A DNA stretch of 27,530 bases from JBJKPP01 sp046706145 (GCA_046706145.1 JBJKPP010000028.1:1-27530), one strand, 5' to 3'. Counted from the stretch's first letter, positions 16,396 through 24,930 are shown. Notes: generated by a model not told the origin, from the sequence alone. Numbers and translations are program-made.

Positions 16396-17310
16396 ATGTC
16401 AAAAAAAGCTTTTTTATTTCCAGGGCAAGGTTCTCAATATGTTGGTATGGCTAAAGATCTTTTTGAGCAGTCAGTTGAAGCTAAAGAGATGGTTAAGACG
16501 GCTGACCATATCCTGGGAATTAACTTATCATACGTATTATTCAATGGTCCCGATGACAAGCTGAAACAAACTGAATTTACTCAGCCTGCAATATTTTTAC
16601 ATAGTGTTATTTTAGCGAGTCTTATGAGAACTGTACAACCGGATGCTGCAGCTGGTCACTCTTTAGGGGAATATTCAGCTTTGGTTTCTGCAAGAGCAAT
16701 TCAATTTCATGAAGCTATTTCTCTAGTAAGAGAAAGAGGAAAAGCAATGCAGCAAGCGGGCATTGATAATCCCGGAACGATGGCTGCAGTTATAGGATTG
16801 GAACCTGAAGTTGTTGAAGAATCATGCAAAGAAGCTTCTGCATTAGGGATAGTACAGTGTGCTAATTATAATTCGCCTGGACAGATTGTTATTTCGGGAT
16901 CTGTTGAAGGTGTTAAAAAAGCTATGGAAATTTGTAAAGGTAAGGGAGCAAAACTGGTTAAAGAACTAGTAGTTAGCGGTGCATTTCATTCCCCTTTAAT
17001 GAAATCAGCGAGCTCAGTTTTGAGCAGTATTGTTGAACAAACAAACTTTTATGATGCAAGATTTCCTGTATATGCGAACGTAACTGCTAAACCCGTCAAA
17101 GATAAAAATGAAATTAAAAAACTTCTCAATAAACAACTTACTTCACCTGTAAAGTGGGAGGATACAATCAAAAACATGATTAATGATGGAGTTGAAGAGT
17201 TTTATGAAATTGGACCGGGTAAAGTTCTGCAAGGGCTTGTAAAAAGAATAAATCCAGACGTAGCAACTTTTGGTATCGATAAATATCAAGATTTAGAGAA
17301 ATATATATGA
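16396..17310 (+). CDS. fabD: Malonyl-CoA:ACP malonyltransferase
   Basis: It moves malonyl groups from CoA to ACP for chain initiation and elongation. The 304 residues are standard for the family, with FPGQGSQYVGM (8-18), the nucleophile Ser89 in GHSLGEYSA and the base His198 in SGAFHSPLM. TEFTQPA and YEIGPGKVLQGL are further conserved blocks. It follows fabH by 26 bp without a clear ribosome site. Its stop overlaps the ATG of the cysteine-rich DUF3109-like gene by 4 nt (ATGA). Confidence 0.97.
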   Translation: MSKKAFLFPGQGSQYVGMAKDLFEQSVEAKEMVKTADHILGINLSYVLFNGPDDKLKQTEFTQPAIFLHSVILASLMRTVQPDAAAGHSLGEYSALVSARAIQFHEAISLVRERGKAMQQAGIDNPGTMAAVIGLEPEVVEESCKEASALGIVQCANYNSPGQIVISGSVEGVKKAMEICKGKGAKLVKELVVSGAFHSPLMKSASSVLSSIVEQTNFYDARFPVYANVTAKPVKDKNEIKKLLNKQLTSPVKWEDTIKNMINDGVEEFYEIGPGKVLQGLVKRINPDVATFGIDKYQDLEKYI

Positions 17311-17897
17311 TGGAAGATTTTTCAGAACTAAAGATCATCAACGGAATAAAAATAGATCCGAAGATTTTTACTTTTAAATTTAGCTGTAAATGCAATGGTG
17401 AATGCTGCTATTACGGAGTTTACACAGATTTAAAAGAACAGCAAAAAATACTTTCCATAAAAGATCAAATTAGTCCGCTGTTTGATGAAACACAAACATG
17501 TGACTTGGACAAATGGTTCGAACCGCCGGAAGAAGATGAGGATTTTGAATCTGGAGTAGCAGTTGGTACGGAAGTAAATAACGGCAAGTGTACATTCTTG
17601 GATAAAGATGGACTGTGTACTCTGCAGAAATATGCTATGAATAATGGTGAATCTAAATGGAAATATAAACCTTTATATTGTATATTATTCCCATTTACTA
17701 TTTATGAAAATACATTTACAATTGATGATGAACATATTGAAAGGTTAAAATACTGCAATAAAAATCCAGTAGAAGAAACCACAATATTTGAGGCATGTAC
17801 CGAAGAGCTAAAACATTTTTTCGGAGAAGAGGGTTATAAGGAACTGGAAAATTATAGGATTGAAGTGTTAGAATCACAGGACGTTGAAAATAAGTGA
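17307..17897 (+). CDS. Cysteine-rich DUF3109-like (YkgJ-type) protein
   Basis: A 196-residue soluble protein with a metal- or cluster-binding look. The N-terminal CKCNGECC (C27, C29, C33, C34) resembles the CxxC..CC motif of the YkgJ/UPF0153 zinc/iron-chelating group, and later cysteines are C65, C95, C104, C125 (KPLYCILFP), C150 and C164. The order of these, and the ending HFFGEEGYKELE, match my memory of DUF3109 proteins of Bacteroidota, whose function is unknown. It is held between fabD and fabG by a 4-nt overlap upstream (ATGA) and a TGATG-type junction downstream, so it is translated as part of the fatty-acid operon. ATG at 17307 and the next codon, ATG 17310, are equally good starts. 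Family is fairly sure; function is not known. Confidence 0.75.
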   Translation: MMEDFSELKIINGIKIDPKIFTFKFSCKCNGECCYYGVYTDLKEQQKILSIKDQISPLFDETQTCDLDKWFEPPEEDEDFESGVAVGTEVNNGKCTFLDKDGLCTLQKYAMNNGESKWKYKPLYCILFPFTIYENTFTIDDEHIERLKYCNKNPVEETTIFEACTEELKHFFGEEGYKELENYRIEVLESQDVENK

Positions 17898-18637
17898 TGC
17901 TAAAAGAAAAGAAAGCGCTTATAACTGGAGGGTCAAGGGGCATTGGAAAGGCAGTGGTTATTGACCTTGTATCTAAAGGTGCAGACGTAGTTTTTACATA
18001 TCATTCATCGGAAGAAGCTGCGAAAAATCTAGAGGCAGAAGCTAAAAATTACGGAACTAAAGTTTTTAGTATTCAGGCAGATGCTGCTGATTTTACAAAA
18101 GCTAACGAGGTAATAAAATTCACACTTGAAAAACTTGGTAGTTTGGATATCCTTGTTAATAATGCAGGAATTACAAAAGATAATTTGCTTCTGAGAATGA
18201 GTGAAGAAGATTTTGATGCTGTAATTAGTGCTAACTTGAAAAGTGTATTTAATTATACTAAAGCTGTAATAAAAACAATGATTTCTCAAAAGAGCGGCAA
18301 GATTATAAATATAGCTTCTGTAGTAGGTTTGGTCGGAAATCCCGGACAAGCCAACTATGTAGCTTCAAAAGCAGGGGTTATAGGCTTTACCAAATCTTTA
18401 GCAAAAGAACTTGCATCGCGGAATATTAATGTAAATTCAATCGCTCCTGGTTATATTGCAACAGACATGACTAACAAATTAAATGAAACTCAAAAGGATG
18501 CCATTAAGTCACTGATTCCATTGAAAAAAATAGGTTCTGCAGAGGATGTTGCAAAAGTTGTTTCTTTTCTTAGTTCTTCCGAATCTGATTACATCACAGG
18601 ACAAACTATAGCTGTTGACGGTGGCTTAAGCATGTGA
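17897..18637 (+). CDS. fabG: 3-oxoacyl-ACP reductase
   Basis: NADPH-dependent reduction of 3-oxoacyl-ACP in the fatty-acid elongation cycle. I use ATG 17897, whose A is the last base of the previous stop; GTG 17894 directly before it is also possible. The 246 residues show the cofactor loop GGSRGIGKAV (11-20), NNAGITKDN (88-96), Asn113, and the catalytic Ser141, Tyr154 and Lys158 (YVASK). IAPGYIATDMT and ITGQTIAVDGGLSM complete the classical SDR pattern. It lies 50 bp before acpP. Confidence 0.97.
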   Translation: MLKEKKALITGGSRGIGKAVVIDLVSKGADVVFTYHSSEEAAKNLEAEAKNYGTKVFSIQADAADFTKANEVIKFTLEKLGSLDILVNNAGITKDNLLLRMSEEDFDAVISANLKSVFNYTKAVIKTMISQKSGKIINIASVVGLVGNPGQANYVASKAGVIGFTKSLAKELASRNINVNSIAPGYIATDMTNKLNETQKDAIKSLIPLKKIGSAEDVAKVVSFLSSSESDYITGQTIAVDGGLSM

Positions 18638-18687
18638 GAAATTATCAACAAAAAATAATAACTATAAACAAACAATAGGAGAAACCA

Positions 18688-18924
18688 ATGGATGTTGAAT
18701 CTAAAGTAAAAGAGATAATCATTGATAAGTTAGGAGTAGAGGAGTCACAAATTACACCTGAAGCTTCTTTTACCAATGACCTAGGTGCTGATTCCCTTGA
18801 CATAGTAGAGTTAGTCATGGGATTCGAAAGTGCATTTCAAATCTCTATCCCAGATGAAGATGCTGAAAAAATTAGTACCGTTGGCGATGCTGTAAGTTAT
18901 TTGAAAGGAAAAGTCGGAAACTAA
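18688..18924 (+). CDS. acpP: Acyl carrier protein
   Basis: A 78-residue acidic carrier of growing fatty acyl chains. GADSLDIVEL carries the phosphopantetheine-accepting Ser36, and the four-helix ACP length is exact. TAGGAG at 18676-18681, 6 nt before the ATG, is a strong ribosome site, as expected for a very abundant protein that needs more translation than its operon neighbours. Its stop codon lies within the 5' arm of a probable intrinsic terminator, which ends the fab operon. fabF, normally next, is absent. Confidence 0.98.
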   Translation: MDVESKVKEIIIDKLGVEESQITPEASFTNDLGADSLDIVELVMGFESAFQISIPDEDAEKISTVGDAVSYLKGKVGN

Positions 18925-18950
18925 GGCTAAAATTTATCTTAGTTTTTTTT
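18918..18950 (+). terminator. Probable intrinsic terminator of the fab operon
   Basis: AAACTAAG (18918-18925) pairs perfectly with CTTAGTTT (18938-18945), and the T-run continues to 18950. The 8-bp stem has a 12-nt loop, and its 5' arm overlaps the acpP stop codon. The stem is AT-rich, but the eight consecutive T residues make it the most typical terminator in the window. Confidence 0.65.
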
Positions 18951-19072
18951 ACAGGTAAGCAATTTCCTTCTGTAATTTTTTCTGATGCGCAGCACCTATA
19001 TTTTTTTGAAAGGTATTCAGTAGATTAGGCGCTAAGATATTCAGTGAAGGAAATGGTTTAGATATCAAAATT

Positions 19073-19078
19073 AAAGGA
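19073..19078 (+). promoter_or_regulatory. Ribosome binding site deciding the TTG start of rnc
   Basis: AAAGGA lies 6 nt before TTG at 19085. The first in-frame ATG is at codon 42, inside the RNase III domain, so this site supports the TTG as the real start. Confidence 0.7.
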
Positions 19079-19084
19079 TATCTG

Positions 19085-19855
19085 TTGGCTGGTATTTACG
19101 TATGGATAAAGAATCTTTTTGGAACCAAGGGTCACAATAAAGATCAATATCTGTCTGAAGATAAAATATTAAGAATAGAAAGCTTGATCGGCACAAGAAT
19201 TAACAACATGGGATACTTTGTTCAAGCTTTAACACATCGTTCCTTCCTTGAAGATAGTGCAGCACACAACCTTTCTAATGAAAGACTTGAATTCTTGGGC
19301 GACAGTGTCCTCAACTTAGTGGTTGGGGAATTTCTTTTTAAAAAATTCCCTGATGAAGATGAAGGGTTCTTAACTAAAGCCAGAGCAAATTTAGTTAATA
19401 AAAATGTTTTGGCTGAAACAGCACAAAAAATAAACCTCGCTGATTTACTTTTTATTGGTAAAAACATTTATGCCTCGTTTGAGGTAGGCGCTAGAACTAT
19501 CCTTTGCGATGCGTTCGAAGCATTAATTGGAGCAATTTATTTAGATTCTGGCACTGCTGTTGCAAGAGAGTTAATCTACAATCTTCTAATTGCTCCGCAG
19601 CTTGAAGAGGGCTCACACTTAGCTGATGACAATTACAAAAGTCAGTTACTCGAATATACACAGGCCAATAAACTTGATATGCCGCAATATGTGGTGGTGA
19701 AAGAAGAAGGCCCCCACCATGATAGAACTTTCACAATTGGGGTTTATATTGGCAGCAAGGAACTTGGAACTGGGGTTGGTAAAAACAAGAAAGCTGCTGA
19801 ACAAAATGCAGCTAAAGAAGCTTTTGAAAAACTACACGAAGTTCGCAAGGTTTAA
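19085..19855 (+). CDS. rnc: Ribonuclease III
   Basis: Double-strand-specific endoribonuclease that processes rRNA precursors and some mRNAs. The 256 residues have the catalytic domain with HRSFLED (51-57), NERLEFLGDSVL (65-76, metal-binding Glu69 and catalytic Asp73) and CDAFEALIGAIYLD (141-154, Asp142 and Glu145), followed by a double-stranded-RNA-binding domain from NYKSQLLEY (183) to the GVGKNKKAAEQNAAKEAFEK stretch. The start is TTG 19085 with AAAGGA upstream. The usual neighbour order acpP-fabF-rnc is kept except for the missing fabF. A terminator before it means it needs its own promoter in 18951-19084, where I could not pick one. Confidence 0.95.
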   Translation: MAGIYVWIKNLFGTKGHNKDQYLSEDKILRIESLIGTRINNMGYFVQALTHRSFLEDSAAHNLSNERLEFLGDSVLNLVVGEFLFKKFPDEDEGFLTKARANLVNKNVLAETAQKINLADLLFIGKNIYASFEVGARTILCDAFEALIGAIYLDSGTAVARELIYNLLIAPQLEEGSHLADDNYKSQLLEYTQANKLDMPQYVVVKEEGPHHDRTFTIGVYIGSKELGTGVGKNKKAAEQNAAKEAFEKLHEVRKV

Positions 19856-19912
19856 GCTGCAATTCTAAATTTATGCAATTATAAGTAAGTTTTATTCACA
19901 TCAAAGTATTAT

Positions 19913-19920
19913 TATCTTTG
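19913..19920 (+). promoter_or_regulatory. Candidate -7 box for gcvP
   Basis: TATCTTTG matches TAnnTTTG and ends 33 bp before the chosen ATG at 19954. The -33 region at the expected spacing has only TTTTATT, not TTTG. The upstream 57 bp show no sign of a glycine riboswitch. Confidence 0.3.
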
Positions 19921-19953
19921 ATAAATAATTTTAAAGTTTTTGGAAAACAAGTC

Positions 19954-22851
19954 ATGAAAATTCTAGCTCATCCAGACAAATTCCCATCAAGACACATCGG
20001 GCCAAGCGATTCTGAAATTGAAGATATGCTTAAAGACATAGGCGTTGATTCTGTTGAAAATCTAATAAATCAAACTATCCCTCAGCAAATCAGGTTGAAC
20101 AAAAGATTAAATCTTGATGCACCACTTTCAGAATATGAATTTATTGAAAGATTAGAAAAAATCGCTGAAAAAAATAAAATATATAAATCGTACATAGGTT
20201 TGGGTTACTATCCAACAATAACTCCACCTGTAATTCAAAGAAATATTTTAGAAAACCCTGGTTGGTACACTCAATACACACCATATCAATCTGAAATTTC
20301 TCAGGGCAGATTAGAAGCATTAATGAATTATCAAACAATGGTAATAGATTTAACAAAACTGCCGATTGCAAATGCTTCGCTATTGGATGAAGGAACTGCC
20401 GCCGCGGAAGCCATGTCAATGTTTTATTCGTTAAGAAAAAATAAAGATGCAAATAGATTAGTTGTTTCATCTGATTGCTTTCCGCAGACCATTGATGTTT
20501 TAACAACACGTGCGATGCCTTTGGGAATTGAACTTATTGTAGATGATGTCAGTAAAATAAAGTTTGATGATAAGGTTTTCGGTTTGCTTGTGCAATATCC
20601 TTCAGGTTGTGGAGAGGTTTTAGATTACAAAGAGATATTTGAATCAACAAATAGGTTAGGGATTTACAATATTGTTGCCGCTGACCTTCTAAGCTTAGCA
20701 ATTCTAAAAACACCTGGAGAATTTGGAGCAGATGCTGCTGTAGGAAGTTCTCAGCGTTTAGGTGTTCCGATGGGATATGGTGGTCCGCATTCGGCTTATT
20801 TCGCAACCAAAGAGGAGTATAAAAGACATATTCCTGGAAGAATTATTGGGGCGTCTCTAGACTCTCACGGCAATGTTGCCTATAGAATGGCTTTGCAAAC
20901 TCGTGAGCAGCATATAAGAAGGGAAAAAGCAACTAGTAACATTTGTACTGCTCAAGTTTTGCTTGCAATTATTTCCGGAATGTATGCTGTTTACCATGGA
21001 CCGAAAGGTTTGCGGAAAATAGCAGAGCGCATCCATAAATTAGCCAGGGTTCTTGATTATTCCCTAAAAATTTTGGGGCTAAATCAAGTCAACCAAGTTT
21101 ATTTTGATACTTTGAAAATTGAGTTTGATAATAGTGAAATAATAAAAAAGATTAGAGATAAGGCTGAGAAGAACTTAATTAATTTCAACTATGAAAATAA
21201 AAATTCCGTTGGAATTTCATTAGGTGAAAAAACAACTTTTAACGATGTAATTGAAATAATTCGTGTATTTTCAAATTCATTAAATAAAAAATTTGAAGAA
21301 AATCAGATTACTGAATATGCCAACAATTTAAATATCGATTTTCCAGATAATATTAAAAGACAAAGTGAATATTTGACTCATCCGGTTTTTAACACTTATC
21401 ATTCGGAAACTGAAATGCTAAGATATCTGAAAAGACTTGAGAATAAAGACCTTTCGTTAGCACATTCTATGATTCCACTTGGCTCATGCACGATGAAATT
21501 GAACGCGACTGCAGAAATGTTAGGAATAACATGGAAAGAGTTTGCTAATATTCATCCTTTCGCACCCACTACTCAAACGGAAGGTTATTTGCAAATTTTT
21601 CAAGAACTCGAGAAAGATTTGGCAGAAATTACCGGATTATCTGCTGTCTCACTGCAACCCAACTCCGGAGCACAGGGAGAATATACAGGATTGATAGTTA
21701 TCCGTGAATACTTAAAAGACAAGGGACAAACACATAGAAACGTTGTGTTAATACCATCTTCCGCTCACGGAACAAATCCTGCCAGCGCTGTGATGGCAGG
21801 TATGAAAGTAGTTGTGGTGAAAAGTACAAACCTTGGAAATATTGATGTTGAAGACTTAAAAGCCAAGGCAGAATCAAATAAAGAATCACTGGCAGCTTTA
21901 ATGATTACGTATCCTTCAACTCATGGTGTGTTTGAAGATAAGATAGTTGAAATTTGCAAGATAATTCATGACTGCGGCGGACAAGTTTATATGGACGGTG
22001 CCAACCTTAATGCACAAGTAGGACTCACGAGTCCCGCTTTGGTTGGAGCGGATGTTTGCCATTTAAACCTGCATAAAACTTTTTGTATTCCACACGGCGG
22101 CGGTGGTCCTGGAATGGGCCCCATTGCAGTTGCCAAACATCTAGAGCCATTTTTGCCAAACCATTCAATAATTAATCTAAAACATGAAAAAGGTGTTCAT
22201 GCGGTTTCTTCTTCGCCCTGGGGAAGTGCAAGCATTTTAGTTATTTCATATGCGTATATAAAAATGATGGGAGCTGATGGTCTGAAAAAAGCTTCAGAGG
22301 CTGCAATTCTCAACGCAAATTATATTAAAGCAAAGTTGGAAAATTATTATCCAGTATTGTATGCTGGTTCAAAAGGCAGAGTAGCACATGAATTAATTTT
22401 TGACTTAAGAGATTTTAAAAATACAGCCGACGTAGATATAGAAGATGTTGCGAAAAGATTAATGGATTATGGATTTCATGCACCAACCGTTTCTTTCCCT
22501 GTGCATGGAACTCTTATGGTTGAACCTACCGAAAGCGAAAATAAGGGTGAATTAGATAGATTCGTCGATTCATTGATTTCCATTAGGCAAGAAATAAAAG
22601 AAATAGAAATAGGCAATTATGACAAATCAGACAATCCTCTTAAAAATGCTCCGCACACTGCATTGTCTGTTATCGGGAATAATTGGGCTCATAAATATTC
22701 TCGTGAAACAGCCGCTTTTCCAGCTAATTGGACCAAGGTGAATAAATTCTGGCCGAGTGTAGGCAGAGTCAATAATGCATACGGGGATAGGAATTTAGTT
22801 TGCAGTTGTAATGCTATTTCAGATTATACTGAAGAACCTGTCTACCGGTAG
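19954..22851 (+). CDS. gcvP: Glycine dehydrogenase (decarboxylating), single-chain P-protein
   Basis: PLP enzyme of the glycine cleavage system: it decarboxylates glycine and passes the aminomethyl group to lipoyl-GcvH. At 965 residues it is the fused alpha-beta form, with both halves present (PSRHIGPSD near the N terminus; second half from about residue 470). PLP-binding Lys708 sits in LNLHKTFCIPHGGGGPGMGP. ATG 19954 starts at MKILAHPDKFPSRHIG; an open TTG at 19918 would add 12 residues but has no support. gcvT and gcvH are not nearby. The last codons are altered: a 20-bp palindromic insert changes the ending from a predicted ...EEPVAQ to ...EEPVYR, with the insert itself supplying the TAG stop. 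The active site is untouched. Confidence 0.96.
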   Translation: MKILAHPDKFPSRHIGPSDSEIEDMLKDIGVDSVENLINQTIPQQIRLNKRLNLDAPLSEYEFIERLEKIAEKNKIYKSYIGLGYYPTITPPVIQRNILENPGWYTQYTPYQSEISQGRLEALMNYQTMVIDLTKLPIANASLLDEGTAAAEAMSMFYSLRKNKDANRLVVSSDCFPQTIDVLTTRAMPLGIELIVDDVSKIKFDDKVFGLLVQYPSGCGEVLDYKEIFESTNRLGIYNIVAADLLSLAILKTPGEFGADAAVGSSQRLGVPMGYGGPHSAYFATKEEYKRHIPGRIIGASLDSHGNVAYRMALQTREQHIRREKATSNICTAQVLLAIISGMYAVYHGPKGLRKIAERIHKLARVLDYSLKILGLNQVNQVYFDTLKIEFDNSEIIKKIRDKAEKNLINFNYENKNSVGISLGEKTTFNDVIEIIRVFSNSLNKKFEENQITEYANNLNIDFPDNIKRQSEYLTHPVFNTYHSETEMLRYLKRLENKDLSLAHSMIPLGSCTMKLNATAEMLGITWKEFANIHPFAPTTQTEGYLQIFQELEKDLAEITGLSAVSLQPNSGAQGEYTGLIVIREYLKDKGQTHRNVVLIPSSAHGTNPASAVMAGMKVVVVKSTNLGNIDVEDLKAKAESNKESLAALMITYPSTHGVFEDKIVEICKIIHDCGGQVYMDGANLNAQVGLTSPALVGADVCHLNLHKTFCIPHGGGGPGMGPIAVAKHLEPFLPNHSIINLKHEKGVHAVSSSPWGSASILVISYAYIKMMGADGLKKASEAAILNANYIKAKLENYYPVLYAGSKGRVAHELIFDLRDFKNTADVDIEDVAKRLMDYGFHAPTVSFPVHGTLMVEPTESENKGELDRFVDSLISIRQEIKEIEIGNYDKSDNPLKNAPHTALSVIGNNWAHKYSRETAAFPANWTKVNKFWPSVGRVNNAYGDRNLVCSCNAISDYTEEPVYR

Positions 22852-22861
22852 GCAGGCCTGT
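22837..22861. repeat. Palindromic repeat insertion covering the gcvP stop codon
   Basis: CCTGT at 22837-22841 and again at 22857-22861 flank CTACCGGTAGGCAGG. The first 20 bases (22837-22856) form a near-perfect palindrome centred on ACCGGT. Taking out 20 bp between the CCTGT copies leaves GAA CCT GTT GCT CAA TAG, a clean in-frame ending at 22871. Nineteen bases match the repeat at 9838-9860 with three C/T differences. Confidence 0.8.
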
Positions 22862-22915
22862 TGCTCAATAGAAACGAATAGGAACAAAATCTCTCTGTTT
22901 ATTATCCCAATTACT

Positions 22916-24238
22916 ATGTGGAAATTTTCTTTTTTATCAATACTGATTTTCATTATTTGCATAAATATTTTTCCACAAGTCGAAACAAATGTTAAAAGTG
23001 ATAACGGAATACGCATTGATTCAATCAAGGTCGTGGGTAATAAACAAACGGATTCAGATATTATTTTAAGAGAATTGACATTCAAGATTGGCGATAAGGT
23101 TGATGATAAACTTCTGGAATACAATAGAGAAAGAATTTACACTTTAGGTATCTTTTCAAGCGTTGACCTTTCAATAAAAAAAATCAGAAATAAAAATGTG
23201 TTGTTTATTCAAGTTCAAGAAAGCTGGTACATTTATCCACTGCCTTTTGTAACAATTAAAGATAGGGATTGGAAAAAACTTTCATATGGCCTTTATGTTA
23301 TAATAAAAAATTTCAGAGGACGGAATGAATTGTTAGAAGCCTCAGGCTCCCTTGGTTATGATCCTTCCATTTATTTGTCATATTATAACCCTTACCTGAA
23401 CTGGAAAGATGATATTTTTTTTCAGGGCATCCTTTCTTACAGCGATGTAAGTAACAAAAGTCAAATTGCGGAAGACATGTATGGTTCATCTTTTAGTCAG
23501 AGATTTTTGCATTTTCAATTGGGAGTTGGAAAAAGGTTTGACTATTATAACAGAGCCCAGGCGTTTCTTGGATTTGATTACGTCAGCACTCCAACTTATA
23601 TTCCGGGTATAAATGCTTCAGATGGGAGAATAGATAGAGTACCTTTTGTTGGTGTTGATTACAATTTTGATTCCAGAGATCTTGCGCAATTCCCAAAAGC
23701 AGGTTTTTATGGTGATGTAAATTTAACATTCAGAGGAATGGGTTTTCAAGGTATCAATTATAGAATTTTATCGCTGGATGTTAGAAAGTATAACAAACTA
23801 TTTGACGGGGTTTATATAAAAGAAAGATTTACCTCGAGGTTCACATATGGGAAAGTTATACCATATTACGATTTTTCAATGTTAGGTTACGAAGAGAGAA
23901 TTAGAGGGTTTTATACTTTAATACTTGAAGGTAATAATTATTATCTGGGTTCAATTGAATCGTATGCCCCAATTGTGAAGGATTTAAATTTAAATTTAGA
24001 TTTTATACCACTTCTTCCCAGGGAACTTCTCCACTATAGATTTGCTATTTACGGCGAAATGTTTTTAGATACGGGAGGAACAAAGTTAAGAGGACAAAAA
24101 CTAGAATTACAGAATTTTAAAACAGGATACGGATTAGGATTAACTTTTTTATTTTTGCCATACAACTTATTTCGTTTAGAATTTGCTATGGGTAATAACA
24201 AACCTCAATGGATATTAGACCTTGGAACATCTTTCTAA
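22916..24238 (+). CDS. Omp85/BamA-family outer membrane protein with one POTRA domain
   Basis: A 440-residue outer-membrane barrel of the Omp85/surface antigen D15 superfamily. I place the start at ATG 22916: MWKFSFLSILIFIICINIFP is then a clear signal peptide, whereas an upstream ATG at 22811 would run through the gcvP end and the repeat. A single POTRA-like domain (about 34-115: RIDSIKVVGNK, LRELTFKIGDKVD, YTLGIFSSVDLSI) precedes a beta-rich barrel. IRGF in YEERIRGFYT is the conserved L6 lid motif, and the last residue is Phe, as barrel-assembly signals require. BamA proper has five POTRAs and about 800 residues, so this is a short relative (TamA/patatin-type or Sam50-like size) of unknown cargo. 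It starts 64 bp after gcvP and overlaps the next gene by 17 nt. Confidence 0.85.
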   Translation: MWKFSFLSILIFIICINIFPQVETNVKSDNGIRIDSIKVVGNKQTDSDIILRELTFKIGDKVDDKLLEYNRERIYTLGIFSSVDLSIKKIRNKNVLFIQVQESWYIYPLPFVTIKDRDWKKLSYGLYVIIKNFRGRNELLEASGSLGYDPSIYLSYYNPYLNWKDDIFFQGILSYSDVSNKSQIAEDMYGSSFSQRFLHFQLGVGKRFDYYNRAQAFLGFDYVSTPTYIPGINASDGRIDRVPFVGVDYNFDSRDLAQFPKAGFYGDVNLTFRGMGFQGINYRILSLDVRKYNKLFDGVYIKERFTSRFTYGKVIPYYDFSMLGYEERIRGFYTLILEGNNYYLGSIESYAPIVKDLNLNLDFIPLLPRELLHYRFAIYGEMFLDTGGTKLRGQKLELQNFKTGYGLGLTFLFLPYNLFRLEFAMGNNKPQWILDLGTSF

Positions 24239-24914
24239 TATAGAATTATATTATACAGCTCCCAAAAATATTAAGGGTACCGAATTAATAATTAAAGAAG
24301 AAGAAATTCATCATATTAAAAAGGTAATGCGCCACTCTCCGGGTGACATTCTATTTGTAACAGACGGTGTTGGTAATATTTATGAAGGTAAAATAGTTTC
24401 TTTCACAAGTGATTCGATTTATGTTCAGATTGCTAATAAACATAACTACTTTAAAACTAATGATAATATTTTCTTTTGCATACCAAAATTAAAAAACAGT
24501 GACAGACTGGAATTTGGTGTAGAAAAATCTGTTGAATTGGGGATTATTAACTTTATAATTTTTGACTCTGAAAGAACAATCTCAAAATCTGTGAAAATAC
24601 AGCGACTTAAAAAGATTCTTCTTTCTGCAATGAAGCAATCTTTAAGAGCTTACTTGCCCAAAATAATATCTACAAGTTCTCTTGAGGAAATATCAAAGCT
24701 TGAAGGTAAAAAATTAGTATTTGAACAATCTGCTCCTAAATATTTTGTAAATTCTCTTGTAAGTAATAGTGAAAATAATTATTTCGTATTTGGACCGGAG
24801 GGCGGACTATCTTCTAAAGAATTAGAACTTTTTGGTATGGAAGATTTATACAAGCTTGCAGACAATAGATTAAGAACAGAAACGGCGATTATCAAATGTG
24901 CCTCTGTTTTATAA
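24222..24914 (+). CDS. rsmE: 16S rRNA (uracil1498-N3)-methyltransferase
   Basis: SPOUT-class enzyme that methylates U1498 in the 16S rRNA. The 230 residues have the N-terminal PUA-like part beginning ELYYTAPKNIKG and EEEIHHIKKVMRHSPGD, the SAM knot block FGPEGGLSSKELE, and NRLRTETAIIKCASVL at the C terminus (family form RILRTETA). The only usable start is TTG 24222, inside the final codons of the Omp85 gene. No ATG or GTG occurs near the true N terminus, so translation presumably couples to the upstream gene. No ribosome site is visible. The reading frame is otherwise intact. Confidence 0.9.
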   Translation: MEHLSNIELYYTAPKNIKGTELIIKEEEIHHIKKVMRHSPGDILFVTDGVGNIYEGKIVSFTSDSIYVQIANKHNYFKTNDNIFFCIPKLKNSDRLEFGVEKSVELGIINFIIFDSERTISKSVKIQRLKKILLSAMKQSLRAYLPKIISTSSLEEISKLEGKKLVFEQSAPKYFVNSLVSNSENNYFVFGPEGGLSSKELELFGMEDLYKLADNRLRTETAIIKCASVL

Positions 24915-24930
24915 TTTGAGAATTATTTTA

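Noticed and set aside
18029..18349. Minus-strand open frame inside fabG, and many similar frames opposite uvrD, gcvP and others
   Set aside because: These are low-complexity frames antisense to well-supported genes, without ribosome sites or family motifs.
18951..19084. Remnant of fabF between acpP and rnc
   Set aside because: No frame in this stretch shows ketoacyl synthase motifs such as the GGxNAT-like C terminus; it reads as plain intergenic DNA.
19856..19953. Possible glycine riboswitch before gcvP
   Set aside because: The gap is under 100 bp, AT-rich, and shows none of the G-rich conserved blocks and stems of a glycine aptamer.
22811..22915. Extended start of the Omp85-family gene overlapping gcvP
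   Set aside because: The extension lies in the wrong frame over gcvP and the palindromic repeat, and would hide the clear signal peptide that begins at 22916.
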